From positions 1-53,368 of the forward strand of contig WTFZ01000036.1 in NCBI GenBank assembly GCA_011523835.1: a stretch of DNA of 53,368 nucleotides, written 5' to 3'. Below the pieces are notes generated by a model. The model searched no databases. It saw only the letters and a list, made by a program, of their open reading frames with translations, and was not told the origin of the DNA. This DNA is from Synechococcus sp. CO36386bin_29 (GTDB lineage Bacteria; Cyanobacteriota; Cyanobacteriia; PCC-6307; Cyanobiaceae). Numbering within the stretch: position 1 is the first letter of the stretch; each line of letters starts with the position of its first letter. Shown here piece by piece: positions 7,165 through 16,048 of the stretch. The position numbers and the translations under genes are program-made.

Positions 7165-8672
7165 CGGTCCGCGTTGGTGTGATCTGCGATGCCCTTGCGT
7201 ATCGCGATCAGCCGGGGTCTGACGTCATTCGCTTTTATCAGGCCCTGGCTCAGGATCACGCGTTTGAGTCGTTTCACCTCCCGTTGTCTGCTCTGAGAGC
7301 CGTCTTGGCATTGGGAGATCTCAGCAGTCTTCCCGCACTTGGTCTTTGCGATCGCGTTGCAACGTCTCTCTGGAGCGAGACTTCGACCACCGCTTTGCAG
7401 CCGGTGCTGACCCAGAAGTTTGAGCTTCTGTTCTGCAGAACGCTGAAACCCTTTCCGCCTCGTCATCTCGAGCTGCTTCGCCAGCTAGAGCCTCTGACGC
7501 GCTTCCTCAACCGGCCCTCCAGCAAGATCAGGCAGCTTGCTTCCTGGTTTCTTTCCGATATCGCTGGATCCTTCACCCCGCCGTCACGGCTGATCCGTTC
7601 GTCAGAGGGTCTCGCTGATGGCTTGGAGGAGTGGGGCGACATGGTGATCAAGCGTCCGAACAGTACCCAGGGTCGTGGGGTGTACAGGCTGAGTCGTTCC
7701 GGTCACGGGGACATTCTTCTGAGTCAGGGCCATCGTCCGGTGGAGACGTTGTCTGCTCTGGAGGACGCCATGGTCTTGATCGGTGATGTCTCTGAGGAGT
7801 GGCTGGCCATGCCGTTCCTTCACGGCACATTCCGTGGAGACAAGCGTGTGCTGGTCGTCGATGGAGAGGTGATCGCCGGGTACCGTCGCCGATCACGGTC
7901 GGGTCACTGGATCAACAATGTGTCTGTGGATGCCGACTGTGTCCTTGAGCCGGTTTCCGCAGATGAGCGCTCTGTTGTCGCAGCAACGGCGCCGGCGTAT
8001 CGCGCGATGGGGATGCGAATCCTGGGATACGACTTTCTCACGGGTCCGTCCGGTGAGCCCGTGGTGAGTGAAATCAATGTCGGCAACATCGGTGGCTTTT
8101 CAAGGGTGACGGAACTCGGGGGTCCCGATGCGATGCAAGAGCTCCTGGGGTGGATGCGGCTCTTTGCCGAGGGGGATGGGGAGGCCTCGATAGAGCCTGC
8201 TCAGGACCATCATGCGGCGGCGATGGCGGCCATTTACCAGCAATCCGTTGATCAGGGTGGTGTCACGATGGATGTTGGGCTGTTCACGGCTGACGCCTTT
8301 CGTCAACGCTTGATCGCCTGTGGGGAGAGGTCCGGCTTCTGGGTCATCTGCCGGCAGGGCGAGGTGCTGGGCTGGACAGAGTTGAGGGCCTATTCGCCGC
8401 GTTGGGGCTATCGCTTTACAGCAGAGACATCAACCTATGTTCATGCCTCAGTCCGGGGAAAGGGGTATGGATCAAGGCTTCAGCGCTTCGTGATGAGCCA
8501 GGCCAGGGAAAAGAATTATCGACATCTCGTTGCCAAAGTTGTGTCGACGAATGACCGAAGTGTGACCTTTCACCTTCAACACGGTTTTGAGCATGTGGGC
8601 ACTCAGAAACAGGTGGGTTTTCTTGGCGATTCATGGCACGATGTCGTGATACTTCAATGCCTGCTGGTGTGA
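7161..8672 (+). CDS. GshB-like ATP-grasp ligase fused to a GNAT acetyltransferase
   Basis: A 503-residue two-domain enzyme. Residues about 1-340 resemble glutathione synthetase/RimK-type ATP-grasp ligases: MVIKRPNSTQGRGVYRL (nucleotide-binding strand and loop), FRGDKRVLVVDGEVIAGYRR, and the metal-binding end VVSEINVGNIGGF, close to the EINV(T/G)..GG motif of GshB. Residues about 350-503 are a GNAT domain of the phosphinothricin-acetyltransferase type, with SVRGKGYGSRL as the acetyl-CoA loop and VTFHLQHGFEHVGTQ near the end. The protein probably forms an amide or peptide bond using ATP and then acetylates an amine, giving an N-acetylated dipeptide-like compound; substrates are not evident. Neighbours are an EamA transporter and a cysteine-dioxygenase-like enzyme, which point to a Cys- or sulfinate-containing product. 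Confidence 0.85.
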   Translation: MTVRVGVICDALAYRDQPGSDVIRFYQALAQDHAFESFHLPLSALRAVLALGDLSSLPALGLCDRVATSLWSETSTTALQPVLTQKFELLFCRTLKPFPPRHLELLRQLEPLTRFLNRPSSKIRQLASWFLSDIAGSFTPPSRLIRSSEGLADGLEEWGDMVIKRPNSTQGRGVYRLSRSGHGDILLSQGHRPVETLSALEDAMVLIGDVSEEWLAMPFLHGTFRGDKRVLVVDGEVIAGYRRRSRSGHWINNVSVDADCVLEPVSADERSVVAATAPAYRAMGMRILGYDFLTGPSGEPVVSEINVGNIGGFSRVTELGGPDAMQELLGWMRLFAEGDGEASIEPAQDHHAAAMAAIYQQSVDQGGVTMDVGLFTADAFRQRLIACGERSGFWVICRQGEVLGWTELRAYSPRWGYRFTAETSTYVHASVRGKGYGSRLQRFVMSQAREKNYRHLVAKVVSTNDRSVTFHLQHGFEHVGTQKQVGFLGDSWHDVVILQCLLV

Positions 8673-8673
8673 G

Positions 8674-9348
8674 ATGACTTTGCCTGGAGCTGTTCTTGGC
8701 ATGTCTCAGCGTCTTCAATCGCTGATTGCATCAATTGGAAGCGAGGTCCCCGAGAGCCTGCAAGCCCTCGAACGCTGTGTCTCCGAAGCTGGACTGGAAG
8801 AGCAGGATCTTCTTCCCTGGGCAGACTTTAACCACCCTGTTGCAGATAGTTATGGCCGTCGTCTGATCTGGAAATCTGAGTTTGTTGAGCTCATGGTAAT
8901 GAGCTGGGTGCCTGGTGACTTCAGTGCAATACATGATCACGGAACGGCGCACTGGGGCGTTGTTCAGTCTTTCGGACCTGCCACACATTCTTTGTATCGG
9001 CTTAACGGCACTCAACTTGAATTCAACTGTCAGAGTGATTACCAACCTGGTCAGATTCAGACAGTGGATCACCGGTTGATTCATCAGATGGGAAATGCCA
9101 GCAATCGACCATTCCTCAGTCTTCATCTCTACGCCTCTCTTCATCCACTGAGCACGATCACGGCGAATGCCCGTGTCTTCGATGTGGTGAACAGCTTGAT
9201 CCAGTTCACCGATGGAGGTGTGTTCTTTGCGTTGCCTCCTGAGCTTGTGAACCGTCAGCTCACGGGGCTGTATGCCGATCCTGCCCTCGTCAGCACTCAG
9301 CGTCGTCTGCGTGATGCTCGCTTGCAGGTGATGATGGCCCACGCCTGA
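8674..9348 (+). CDS. Cysteine-dioxygenase-like cupin protein
   Basis: A 224-residue cupin related to type I cysteine dioxygenase, a mononuclear iron enzyme that oxidises a thiol to a sulfinic acid. The iron-binding HxH is in AIHDHGTAHWG (His87, His89) and the third ligand is probably His137 in HRLIHQMGN. The Cys of the mammalian Cys-Tyr crosslink is absent (Trp here), as in many bacterial members. The true substrate could be free cysteine, another thiol such as 3-mercaptopropionate, or the product of the upstream ATP-grasp/GNAT enzyme. One base separates it from the previous stop; the ATG at 8701 is an alternative start. It is the last gene of the run, directly before a terminator. Confidence 0.82.
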   Translation: MTLPGAVLGMSQRLQSLIASIGSEVPESLQALERCVSEAGLEEQDLLPWADFNHPVADSYGRRLIWKSEFVELMVMSWVPGDFSAIHDHGTAHWGVVQSFGPATHSLYRLNGTQLEFNCQSDYQPGQIQTVDHRLIHQMGNASNRPFLSLHLYASLHPLSTITANARVFDVVNSLIQFTDGGVFFALPPELVNRQLTGLYADPALVSTQRRLRDARLQVMMAHA

Positions 9349-9355
9349 ACAAAAA

Positions 9356-9379
9356 AATCCCTCCGAAGAGGGATTCTTT
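9356..9379 (+). terminator. Rho-independent terminator ending the seven-gene run
   Basis: Perfect 8-bp stem AATCCCTC/GAGGGATT (9356-9363 with 9368-9375) around a CGAA tetraloop, followed by CTTT. A run of seven A residues before the stem means it can also work on the minus strand, after the tRNA-Pro gene, so it is probably bidirectional. Confidence 0.85.
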
Positions 9380-9402
9380 GCTCTGAAAGAGACGGTGAAC
9401 AA

Positions 9403-9479
<77 letters not shown>

Positions 9480-9490
9480 GATTCAAGTTA

Positions 9491-9838
9491 TCACAAGGCA
9501 TCCACAGCCTTGATCCTCCTGCGGATGCGCACAAGAAGGCGGTTATTCAGCGTGTCTCTCGAGTCGCCTGCGTACCCCCAAAGGTTCAATTCACTGGACA
9601 GTTCACGCAGCTCTCGCATCGACATGGAGGCGAGCTGCAGTTCCGGCAGGGTTCTCCAAGCGCGAGAGGTCATTGGCAGGGCATTGCGCGCTCCACGACC
9701 TCCCAGGCTGATCGTGCCGTCAGCGATCCATTCCGGGATCAACACCACGAGCACAGCAATCAGTCCATAGAGCTCGACCAGTCCCTTTGGGAGTGGATGG
9801 AGGCGCCGTCTCTCCGTTGTCTTGCTTGACTTGGACAC
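9491..9838 (-). CDS. Hypothetical protein with one membrane helix and SAP-like tail
   Basis: A 115-residue protein with a basic N-terminus, one hydrophobic stretch at about residues 20-37 (LVELYGLIAVLVVLIP) and a C-terminal helical region MSMRELRELSSELNLWGYAG...RLLVRIRR. That helix-extended-helix pattern resembles a SAP or Rho-N-like nucleic-acid-binding motif. It may tether nucleic acid or ribosomes to the membrane, which is speculative. It is 13 bases upstream in coordinates of a second small membrane-protein gene on the same strand and may form an operon with that gene and msrA. No firm family assignment. Confidence 0.6.
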   Translation of the reverse strand: MSKSSKTTERRRLHPLPKGLVELYGLIAVLVVLIPEWIADGTISLGGRGARNALPMTSRAWRTLPELQLASMSMRELRELSSELNLWGYAGDSRDTLNNRLLVRIRRRIKAVDAL

Positions 9839-9851
9839 AGGGTTTCAGAGC

Positions 9852-10031
9852 TCAGAGCGCGAGTGTTCCGGTCTTGCCGGGACCGCGTTCGATCCCTGGC
9901 CCGGAATCACGCCAGAGGAAGGGCTGTCCATCCGAGGACGGAGGTCGGAGGGAGAACGCCAGGGCGAACACCAACAGGATCGTCGCGGCCAGGATGGCAA
10001 TCACCCAGCGGTCTGGGAGGGTTCGGTTCAT
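9852..10031 (-). CDS. Small single-helix membrane protein coupled to msrA
   Basis: A 59-residue reading frame with ATG at 10031 that overlaps the msrA stop (ATGA type, 10028-10031), which supports real translation. Residues about 9-27 (WVIAILAATILLVFALAFS) form one membrane helix. The remainder is short, Pro/Gly-rich and carries no cysteine. It is not a recognised family. The overlap suggests co-translation with methionine sulfoxide reductase; whether the two proteins interact is unknown. Confidence 0.55.
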   Translation of the reverse strand: MNRTLPDRWVIAILAATILLVFALAFSLRPPSSDGQPFLWRDSGPGIERGPGKTGTLAL

Positions 10032-10750
10032 GGGTTCAGCGTGATCGGACTGTTGTCACCACGCAGCACGCAATGGCTGATCGACCAGTCGTAGTGACTC
10101 CAGACCTTCTCTGGTAACCGGTAGTCGGCACCATCGAAGTTGCCCAGGCGGATCCCTGTGGGCATCGCTGAGCAATAGGGTCTGCTCCCTGGTCTCGCCA
10201 GGTACTGCTGGTGGTACGACTCGGCGAAGTAGTAAGTGCGATCTGCTGCGATCTCCGTGGTGATTTCACCGTGACCAGCAGCCGAAAGTGCGTTCTGATA
10301 CCAGGCGCGGCTGGCCTCCACCATTTGCATCTGACGGGCCGTTGTGGTGTAAACCGCTGATCGGTACTGGCTGCCCCTGTCGTTGCCCTGTCGATTCCCC
10401 TGGGTGGGGTCGTGGCATTCCCAGAACAGCTTGAGCAGATCACTCACGTCGAGGGCAGGGGTGCTCCACACCACGCGCACTACTTCAGTGTGTCCAGTGC
10501 GTCCGCTGCAGACCTGGTCGTAGCTCGGATGGTCGGTTTCTCCGCCGGCGTAGCCCACGGATGTTGAAATCACGCCCGGGAGTCTCCAGAACCCTTTTTC
10601 AGCACCCCAGAAACAGCCGCAGCCGAAGACAATCTCCTCCTGATCTTCCATCAGTGGAGCTCGCAGTGGTGATCCCAACACAACGTGGCGATCGCCATCG
10701 TTGCCCTGCTCGCTGCTCCCAGCGGAGCCTGTCAACCAGTTGGGGAGCAT
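10028..10750 (-). CDS. msrA: Peptide methionine-S-sulfoxide reductase MsrA
   Basis: Repairs oxidised methionine by reducing methionine-S-sulfoxide, using thioredoxin as donor. The catalytic motif GCFWGAEKGF is at about residues 45-54, with Cys46 as the active-site residue. VGYAGGETDHPSYDQVC, HTEVVRVV and FAESYHQQYL are family signatures. The full-length start at 10750 is chosen because the extra N-terminus with HVVLGSPL is a feature of the longer MsrA enzymes (240 aa here), although a start near 10651 would still give the core. Downstream cysteines probably act as resolving residues. It is upstream of a small membrane-protein gene with an overlapping stop/start. The role in oxidative stress suits a phototroph. 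Confidence 0.95.
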   Translation of the reverse strand: MLPNWLTGSAGSSEQGNDGDRHVVLGSPLRAPLMEDQEEIVFGCGCFWGAEKGFWRLPGVISTSVGYAGGETDHPSYDQVCSGRTGHTEVVRVVWSTPALDVSDLLKLFWECHDPTQGNRQGNDRGSQYRSAVYTTTARQMQMVEASRAWYQNALSAAGHGEITTEIAADRTYYFAESYHQQYLARPGSRPYCSAMPTGIRLGNFDGADYRLPEKVWSHYDWSISHCVLRGDNSPITLNP

Positions 10751-10774
10751 GCCATGGACGTAACAGAACCCAAA

Positions 10775-11032
10775 TTAGGTCGTTGTCACTGGATCCAGGC
10801 GGATGTGGTTCAGCAGAGTGGTGACGAAGGCGAACAGTAGGAAGGGCAGGCTTAAAACCAGAATCAGGCCCACCCCCACCAGGGCGAAAAGGGGTCTTGA
10901 GGAGCCCATGAGTGCCAGGCCTGATGCAAGGCTGACGAAAATCACGGCCATCCAGGCCAGGATCTGACCGTAAATATCACCGAACGTGAGCGTGCAGCGA
11001 ATGTGAAAGGGGGTGGCGTTGCCTGACGTCAT
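10775..11032 (-). CDS. Small two-helix membrane protein
   Basis: An 85-residue protein with two hydrophobic segments, about residues 22-42 (GQILAWMAVIFVSLASGLAL) and 49-73 (LFALVGVGLILVLSLPFLLF). The N-terminus is polar and the tail short. No conserved functional residues stand out and no family is recognised. It lies between an ABC exporter gene and msrA on the same strand, with a 24-base gap to msrA, so it may belong to the same transcript as msrA. Confidence 0.65.
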   Translation of the reverse strand: MTSGNATPFHIRCTLTFGDIYGQILAWMAVIFVSLASGLALMGSSRPLFALVGVGLILVLSLPFLLFAFVTTLLNHIRLDPVTTT

Positions 11033-11104
11033 GGTTCCAGGGCATTGACCTCAGCTAAGCGGAGGGCGGGAGCTTTGTCCGCTGTTCGTTGCGCAAGCTT
11101 TGCT

Positions 11105-12856
11105 TCAGGCCACTGATTCCAGTCGCTCCTCCGCTTGTTCCCGCTCCCAGAGACGTCGGTACAGGCCCTGTTCTCTGATGAGCTGGTTGTGATGTCCTTC
11201 CTGCACGAGGCGCCCCTCATCGAGCACAAGAATCCGGTCGCACGCGGCAGCGGCCGACAGCTGGTGACTGATCATCACCACGGTTCGCTGGGTCTGACGT
11301 CGGACCGACTTGAGAATCTCCGCGGCCGTGTTGTTGTCCACGCTGGCCAGGGCGTCATCGAGCACCAGCACAGGACAGCGCATCAGCAACGCTCGTCCGA
11401 GTGCCGTGCGCTGACGCTGTCCACCGCTGAGGGTGATCCCCCGTTCTCCGACCAGCGTGTTCATGCCGTCCGGGAATCCCCTCACATCACCCAGCAGTCG
11501 GGCCTGCTCGGCCGCGGATTCCACCCTCTCCAGGGATGCTTCAGGGTTCCCATACCGGAGGTTGTCGGCCAGGGAGTTCGTGAAGAGATAGCCCTCCTGC
11601 GGAACCAACGCGATCTGAGCGCGCAGATCGTCCAGGCGGAGTCTGGTCACGTCCTGGCCGTCGAGGAACAGCTCTCCCGCCTGGACATCCACCATCCGGC
11701 CCAGAGCTCTTGCGAGTGTTGTTTTGCCACAGCCAACGGGCCCCACCACGGCCACGAGTTCTCCAGCGCTGATGCTGAAGCTGAGTTCGTGCAGGGTGTC
11801 CTTGGCGCTGTCTTCGTAACGAATGCTGAGGTTTCGGGCTTCCAATGCGCCGCGCACAGGTTGTTGCAGCTGGATTGGCTGGCGACTGTCGCGGATCAGA
11901 GGTCTGCGGGAAAGAAGTTCTTCCACCCGTTCAAGGCTCACCTGACCTGTCTGGAAGGTGTTGAGAGTGAAGCCCAGCAGTGCAGTCGGGAAGACCAGTC
12001 GCTCCACATAAAGAATCAGCGCGACAAGTCCGCCAATCGAGAGAGTGCCTTGCTGCAACTGGCCACTGCCGAGTGCCAGGAGGAGGAGGAGTGAGATCGA
12101 GGAAATTCCCTCGAGCAGTGGAAAGAGAGTGCTGCGGGTTTTGGCCAGCTGAACGGCGGCATCCCGATAGCGCCGGTTCCTAGAGCTGAACGCAACGAGT
12201 TCCTGATCTTCCTGGCTGTAAATCTTGATGGCAGCGATGCCCGACAGGTCTTCCTGAATGAGTTCGCTCAGCCCTGCGAGGGCCTCCTGCTGGCGACGCT
12301 GCTGATGCATCATTCGCCGACCGAACAGGCGAACGGATCCCAGCATCACCGGGTAGAGCGCGATGGCCGCCAGGGTGAGCCCAGGGTTGATCGCCAGCAT
12401 CGCCGGCAGAGTGAAGGCATAGGCCAGCGCTGTGTTCGTGAGGCTGAGCACTGCAAAACCAAGCAGCCGGCGAACGTTCTCAACATCACTCGTTGCCCTG
12501 CTGATGACCTCGCCGCTGCCTGTTTTCTGAACCCAGCCGGGCTCTTGCCGCAGCATCTGATCGAACAGTTTCTGGCGCAGTTCAACTTCCACCTGCCTTC
12601 CGACTCCAAAGACAAGTTGTCGGGAGATCAACCGCACCACGCCCATCGAACTCGCCAGCAGAACGATCCAGCCGGCCTGGGTCAGAACATCCGAGAGAGC
12701 GAAGTCGTTCTGAAGGTCATCCACCACTCGTCGCACCTCAAGAGGGATGGTGACGCTGAGGATGTTCACCACCACAAGCGCAATCGCACCCAGAGCAACC
12801 GTTCGGCGATGGGGTTTCAGATAGCGGCCGATCAGGTCGAGGCGGAAGGCGGCCAT
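11105..12856 (-). CDS. ABC exporter, fused membrane and ATPase domains (MdlB/MsbA type)
   Basis: A 583-residue half-transporter. Residues 1-310 contain the type I exporter transmembrane domain (about six helices, including ALGAIALVVVNILSVTI and ISSISLLLLLALGSG). Residues 335-575 are the ATPase: Walker A GPVGCGKTT at about 372-380, Q-loop in LVPQEGYLF, signature LSGGQRQR, Walker B PVLVLDDALASVD and H-loop ISHQL. Such proteins dimerise and export lipids, peptides or drugs; the substrate is not evident. The glutamate normally after Walker B is Asp-Ala here (DDALASVD), as in many MdlA/MdlB-like proteins. It appears monocistronic or leads into the small membrane-protein gene downstream after a 72-base gap. 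Confidence 0.92.
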   Translation of the reverse strand: MAAFRLDLIGRYLKPHRRTVALGAIALVVVNILSVTIPLEVRRVVDDLQNDFALSDVLTQAGWIVLLASSMGVVRLISRQLVFGVGRQVEVELRQKLFDQMLRQEPGWVQKTGSGEVISRATSDVENVRRLLGFAVLSLTNTALAYAFTLPAMLAINPGLTLAAIALYPVMLGSVRLFGRRMMHQQRRQQEALAGLSELIQEDLSGIAAIKIYSQEDQELVAFSSRNRRYRDAAVQLAKTRSTLFPLLEGISSISLLLLLALGSGQLQQGTLSIGGLVALILYVERLVFPTALLGFTLNTFQTGQVSLERVEELLSRRPLIRDSRQPIQLQQPVRGALEARNLSIRYEDSAKDTLHELSFSISAGELVAVVGPVGCGKTTLARALGRMVDVQAGELFLDGQDVTRLRLDDLRAQIALVPQEGYLFTNSLADNLRYGNPEASLERVESAAEQARLLGDVRGFPDGMNTLVGERGITLSGGQRQRTALGRALLMRCPVLVLDDALASVDNNTAAEILKSVRRQTQRTVVMISHQLSAAAACDRILVLDEGRLVQEGHHNQLIREQGLYRRLWEREQAEERLESVA

Positions 12857-12892
12857 CGGAGAGGCTGAGCAGACAACAACCTAGGCATCGGC

Positions 12893-13240
12893 ATGCGGCA
12901 GGCTGCTGCGACCTGCAGCCCAGTCGTGTCTGAATCCGATGATCAGAATCATCCGCTGGAAGCGATTGATCGCCATACGGTGGATCGTCTTCTGGCCTGT
13001 GAGCTCCCTGGCGATCAGGACATCACCGACCTGGCAAGACTCTTCATGCGTTACGAGACGTTCCCAGGGGCCGAATCCCTCCGCAATGATCTCGATCGGG
13101 TCCTGACCTTCTGGTCGATCAACCGTGATGAGCTCAACAGACGAGCCCGCGAACTCTGGTCCTCAGGATTTCGTCCTGGTCAGTCGGGTGCTGACGAGGT
13201 GGGATCAGGATTCGACGCGCAGCAATCCGAGGGCACTTAA
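12893..13240 (+). CDS. Conserved cyanobacterial protein, DUF3288-like
   Basis: A 115-residue soluble protein. Residues about 20-95 match what I know of the cyanobacterial DUF3288 family: DQNHP, a HTVDRLLA segment, ITDLARLFMRYETFPG, and a helix LDRVLTFWSINRDEL. The function of this family is unknown. The N-terminal 18 residues and the C-terminal 20 are not conserved-looking, so the true start may be slightly later. It is divergent from the ABC exporter and is followed by a strong terminator at 13319-13348. Confidence 0.7.
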   Translation: MRQAAATCSPVVSESDDQNHPLEAIDRHTVDRLLACELPGDQDITDLARLFMRYETFPGAESLRNDLDRVLTFWSINRDELNRRARELWSSGFRPGQSGADEVGSGFDAQQSEGT

Positions 13241-13318
13241 GACGGTGACGCGCTGATGCGAGCGCATCTGGTCAGGGCATCAATCCTGAGTAATAGTGGA
13301 TACATCCCCATCATCCGG

Positions 13319-13348
13319 CCCGGAGTGCTGAAGCACCCGGGTTTTTTT
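13319..13348 (+). terminator. Rho-independent terminator before trpD
   Basis: Hairpin CCCGG-a-GTGC / GCAC-CCGGG with a TGAA loop (13319-13341; one bulged A) followed by seven T residues. It ends the transcript of the DUF3288-like gene and isolates trpD, whose ATG is 43 bases further on. Confidence 0.88.
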
Positions 13349-13390
13349 CTGTTCTCGGCTAACGCCCTGACCGCCTGAAATCTCTGATTC

Positions 13391-14437
13391 ATGGTTCCTT
13401 TGCCGACTCCCTGGTCCAAGCGCCTGGATCATCTCCTTCAGGGAGGTGTCTTCAGTCATGCCGAAGCGACGGAATTGATGGAGGCATGGCTTGCGGAAGC
13501 ACTCACCCCTGTGCAGACCGGCGCGTTCCTTGCTGCCTTGCGCTTCAGGGGCGTGGACGGAACCGAACTGGGAGCCATGGCGGCGGTCTTGCGTCAGGCC
13601 AGCCCGCTTCCTTGTGAACGACCATCACTGCGCATGGTCGATACCTGCGGCACAGGAGGCGACGGTGCTGACACGTTCAATATCTCCACAGCCGTGGCCT
13701 TCACAGCGGCCGCATGCGGCGCCAACGTGGCGAAGCATGGCAATCGCAGCGCGAGCGGCAAGGTCGGTTCTGCTGATGTCCTCGAAGGGTTGGGTCTGCA
13801 TCTCAAGGCTCCTGCTGCTCAGGTTGTCGAGGCTCTTCCCACCACCGGGGTGACCTTTCTGTTTGCACCTGCCTGGCATCCGGCCCTGGTGAATCTCGCT
13901 CCACTGCGCAAGAGCCTTGGTGTGCGAACGGTGTTCAACCTGCTTGGCCCCCTCGTCAATCCGTTGCGGCCCGATGGTCAGGTTCTCGGGGTGGCGACGG
14001 AGGATCTGCTCGATCCCATGGCTGAGGCTCTGCGTTTGTTGGGGCAGGACCGGGCCGTGGTGGTGCATGGTTCAGGCGGTTTGGATGAAGCTTCTCTGGT
14101 TGGTCCCAACCCAGTGCGCATTTTGGAGAAGGGCCAGGTGCGTTCGGAATGGATTGCTCCGGAGTCTCTGGGCCTGCACCAAGCACCGCTGGAAGCCCTG
14201 CGTGGCGGTGATCTGCCTCGGAATCAGTCCATCCTTGAGGAGCTGCTGAAAGGGCGCGGCAGCCAGGCGCAGAACGAGGTGGTGGCTTTCAACACAGCGC
14301 TTGTGCTTTGGGTGGCCGGTGTTGAATCCGATTTCAAGCAGGGTGCGCAGAAGGCTCTCTCTGCTCTCGCCGAGGGTTCTCCCTGGTCTCGACTGGAGCA
14401 GCTGCGTGTTGCTCTGACCCTCGCCAAGGAAGAATGA
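13391..14437 (+). CDS. trpD: Anthranilate phosphoribosyltransferase TrpD
   Basis: Second step of tryptophan synthesis: transfers phosphoribose from PRPP to anthranilate. At 348 residues it has the family's usual size. The PRPP/metal-binding loop [14 protein letters not shown] is at about residues 86-99, [19 protein letters not shown] carries the anthranilate-binding region, and [10 protein letters not shown] is a further signature. No trpC, trpE or trpG is adjacent, which fits the scattered tryptophan genes of cyanobacteria. carA follows after 34 bases, so the two may be co-transcribed. It is preceded by a terminator, and no leader peptide rich in Trp codons is seen. Confidence 0.97.
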   Translation: MVPLPTPWSKRLDHLLQGGVFSHAEATELMEAWLAEALTPVQTGAFLAALRFRGVDGTELGAMAAVLRQASPLPCERPSLRMVDTCGTGGDGADTFNISTAVAFTAAACGANVAKHGNRSASGKVGSADVLEGLGLHLKAPAAQVVEALPTTGVTFLFAPAWHPALVNLAPLRKSLGVRTVFNLLGPLVNPLRPDGQVLGVATEDLLDPMAEALRLLGQDRAVVVHGSGGLDEASLVGPNPVRILEKGQVRSEWIAPESLGLHQAPLEALRGGDLPRNQSILEELLKGRGSQAQNEVVAFNTALVLWVAGVESDFKQGAQKALSALAEGSPWSRLEQLRVALTLAKEE

Positions 14438-14471
14438 CATTGTCCGGCAAATCCAAGGGATCGGTTCAACA

Positions 14472-15617
14472 ATGACTGCAGCCTTATCCGGCAACCCGGC
14501 GATGCTGATGCTCGCTGATGGAACCGTGTTTCAGGGCCAGGCCTGCGGCGCTGCTGGCACGGTTGTCGGAGAGGTGGTCTTCAACACGGGGATGACCGGG
14601 TACCAGGAGGTCATGACGGACCCCAGCTATTCCGGACAGTTGGTGACGTTCACGTATCCCGAACTGGGAAATACCGGTGTGAATCCTGAAGATCAGGAGG
14701 CTGATCAGGCGCACGTGCGCGGACTGATTGCCCGTCAGCTGTCACCTGTCGCCAGCAACTGGCGCTCGAAGCAGACCCTTCAATCTTGGCTGGAACAGCA
14801 GGGTGTGGTCGGGATTCAAGGGATCGATACCCGGGCTCTGGTCCGCCATCTGCGTGAAACGGGCGCGATGAACGGAATCATCTGCTCCTCCGGGCGCACT
14901 CCGGCCCAACTGCTTGAGGAGCTTCGCGCCGCTCCCTCGATGGAAGGGCTCAACCTCGCGGAGTGTGTGTCGACCCCCAAGGCATACAGCTGGGAGGAGC
15001 CTTGCCGCGTGACGTTTGATCAACGTCTGCAACAGGGTCGCAGTCAACATCCCTTCCGTGTTGTGGCAATTGATTTCGGGATCAAACGAGCCATCCTTGA
15101 CCGGTTGGTGGCCCACGGTTGCTCTGTCACCGTCCTTCCGGCCTCGGTTGATCTGAACACTGTGCTGGCCCATCAGCCTGAGGGTGTCTTTCTGTCCAAT
15201 GGGCCTGGTGATCCTGCGGCCGTGACCCATGGCGTTGAACTGGCCCGGGGCCTGATTGCGCAACACAACCTGCCGCTGTTCGGAATCTGTCTCGGTCACC
15301 AGGTTCTGGGTCTGGCTCTCGGTGGTGAAACGTTCAAGCTCGGCTATGGCCATCGCGGTCTCAACCACCCTTGCGGCACAACAGGGCAGGTGGAAATCAC
15401 CAGCCAGAACCATGGATTTGCTCTTGATGCCTCAAGTCTTCCCCAAGATCAGATTGAGGTCACTCACCTGAATCTCAACGACCGCACAGTTGCGGCGATG
15501 GCCCACCGTCAGCAACCGATCTTCGGCGTTCAGTACCACCCGGAAGCCAGTCCAGGTCCTCACGATGCAGACCATCACTTCGCCCGATTCGTCACGCTGA
15601 TGTCAGAACGCCGTTGA
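14472..15617 (+). CDS. carA: Carbamoyl-phosphate synthase small subunit CarA
   Basis: Glutaminase subunit of carbamoyl-phosphate synthetase, supplying ammonia for arginine and pyrimidine synthesis. The N-terminal CPSase small-chain domain (residues 10-140; [14 protein letters not shown]) is followed by a class I glutamine amidotransferase domain with the nucleophile in [11 protein letters not shown] (Cys273) and His356/Glu358 in [10 protein letters not shown]. The length of 381 aa is normal. carB is not in the window. Its stop overlaps a possible TTG start of the STAS gene (15614-15617). Confidence 0.97.
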   Translation: MTAALSGNPAMLMLADGTVFQGQACGAAGTVVGEVVFNTGMTGYQEVMTDPSYSGQLVTFTYPELGNTGVNPEDQEADQAHVRGLIARQLSPVASNWRSKQTLQSWLEQQGVVGIQGIDTRALVRHLRETGAMNGIICSSGRTPAQLLEELRAAPSMEGLNLAECVSTPKAYSWEEPCRVTFDQRLQQGRSQHPFRVVAIDFGIKRAILDRLVAHGCSVTVLPASVDLNTVLAHQPEGVFLSNGPGDPAAVTHGVELARGLIAQHNLPLFGICLGHQVLGLALGGETFKLGYGHRGLNHPCGTTGQVEITSQNHGFALDASSLPQDQIEVTHLNLNDRTVAAMAHRQQPIFGVQYHPEASPGPHDADHHFARFVTLMSERR

Positions 15618-16048
15618 ACCGTGGTCTCGACTGGAATCGATCCCTACACTTCGCACGATGCAATCCGGGGAGGTCTGTTCCCATCACTGAACTTCAGCGA
15701 CTGACGGTTTCTTTACGCGGCGGCTTCGAGCAGAAGGATGGGTGTCTGGTGTTTCACTTCACCGGACAGCTGGATGCCTATTCCGAGAAGCAGTTTCTCA
15801 GCTACGTAGCTGATGTCCTCGGGGCCAACGCTTTCCCTGCGGTGCTTGATCTCAGCAAGATCGACTTTCTTGATTCATCGGGACTTGGCGCTCTGGTGCA
15901 ACTTGCCAAACAGTGCAATGAGGCCAAACGCAGCTTTGTGGTGGTCGGGAACGCTCGAGTCAGCCAGACCGTGAAGCTCGTCAGGCTCGAGACCTTCCTT
16001 CATCTGGTGAATGATCTCGACACGGCGTTCACCCAGTTGGCCGCTTGA
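15614..16048 (+). CDS. STAS-domain anti-sigma factor antagonist
   Basis: Predicted anti-anti-sigma-type regulator. The domain covers [15 protein letters not shown] through [11 protein letters not shown], and the phosphorylatable serine region is [17 protein letters not shown]. The start is uncertain. The annotated frame uses TTG at 15614, overlapping the carA stop. However, a strong Shine-Dalgarno GGGGAGG (15667-15673) lies 9 bases before an in-frame ATC at 15683, where the conserved sequence ITELQRLTV begins, and there is no ATG or GTG between. A partner kinase of RsbW type is encoded at 50549. The 3' end overlaps the Mini-RNase III gene (TTGA, 16045-16048). Confidence 0.88.
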   Translation: MNRGLDWNRSLHFARCNPGRSVPITELQRLTVSLRGGFEQKDGCLVFHFTGQLDAYSEKQFLSYVADVLGANAFPAVLDLSKIDFLDSSGLGALVQLAKQCNEAKRSFVVVGNARVSQTVKLVRLETFLHLVNDLDTAFTQLAA

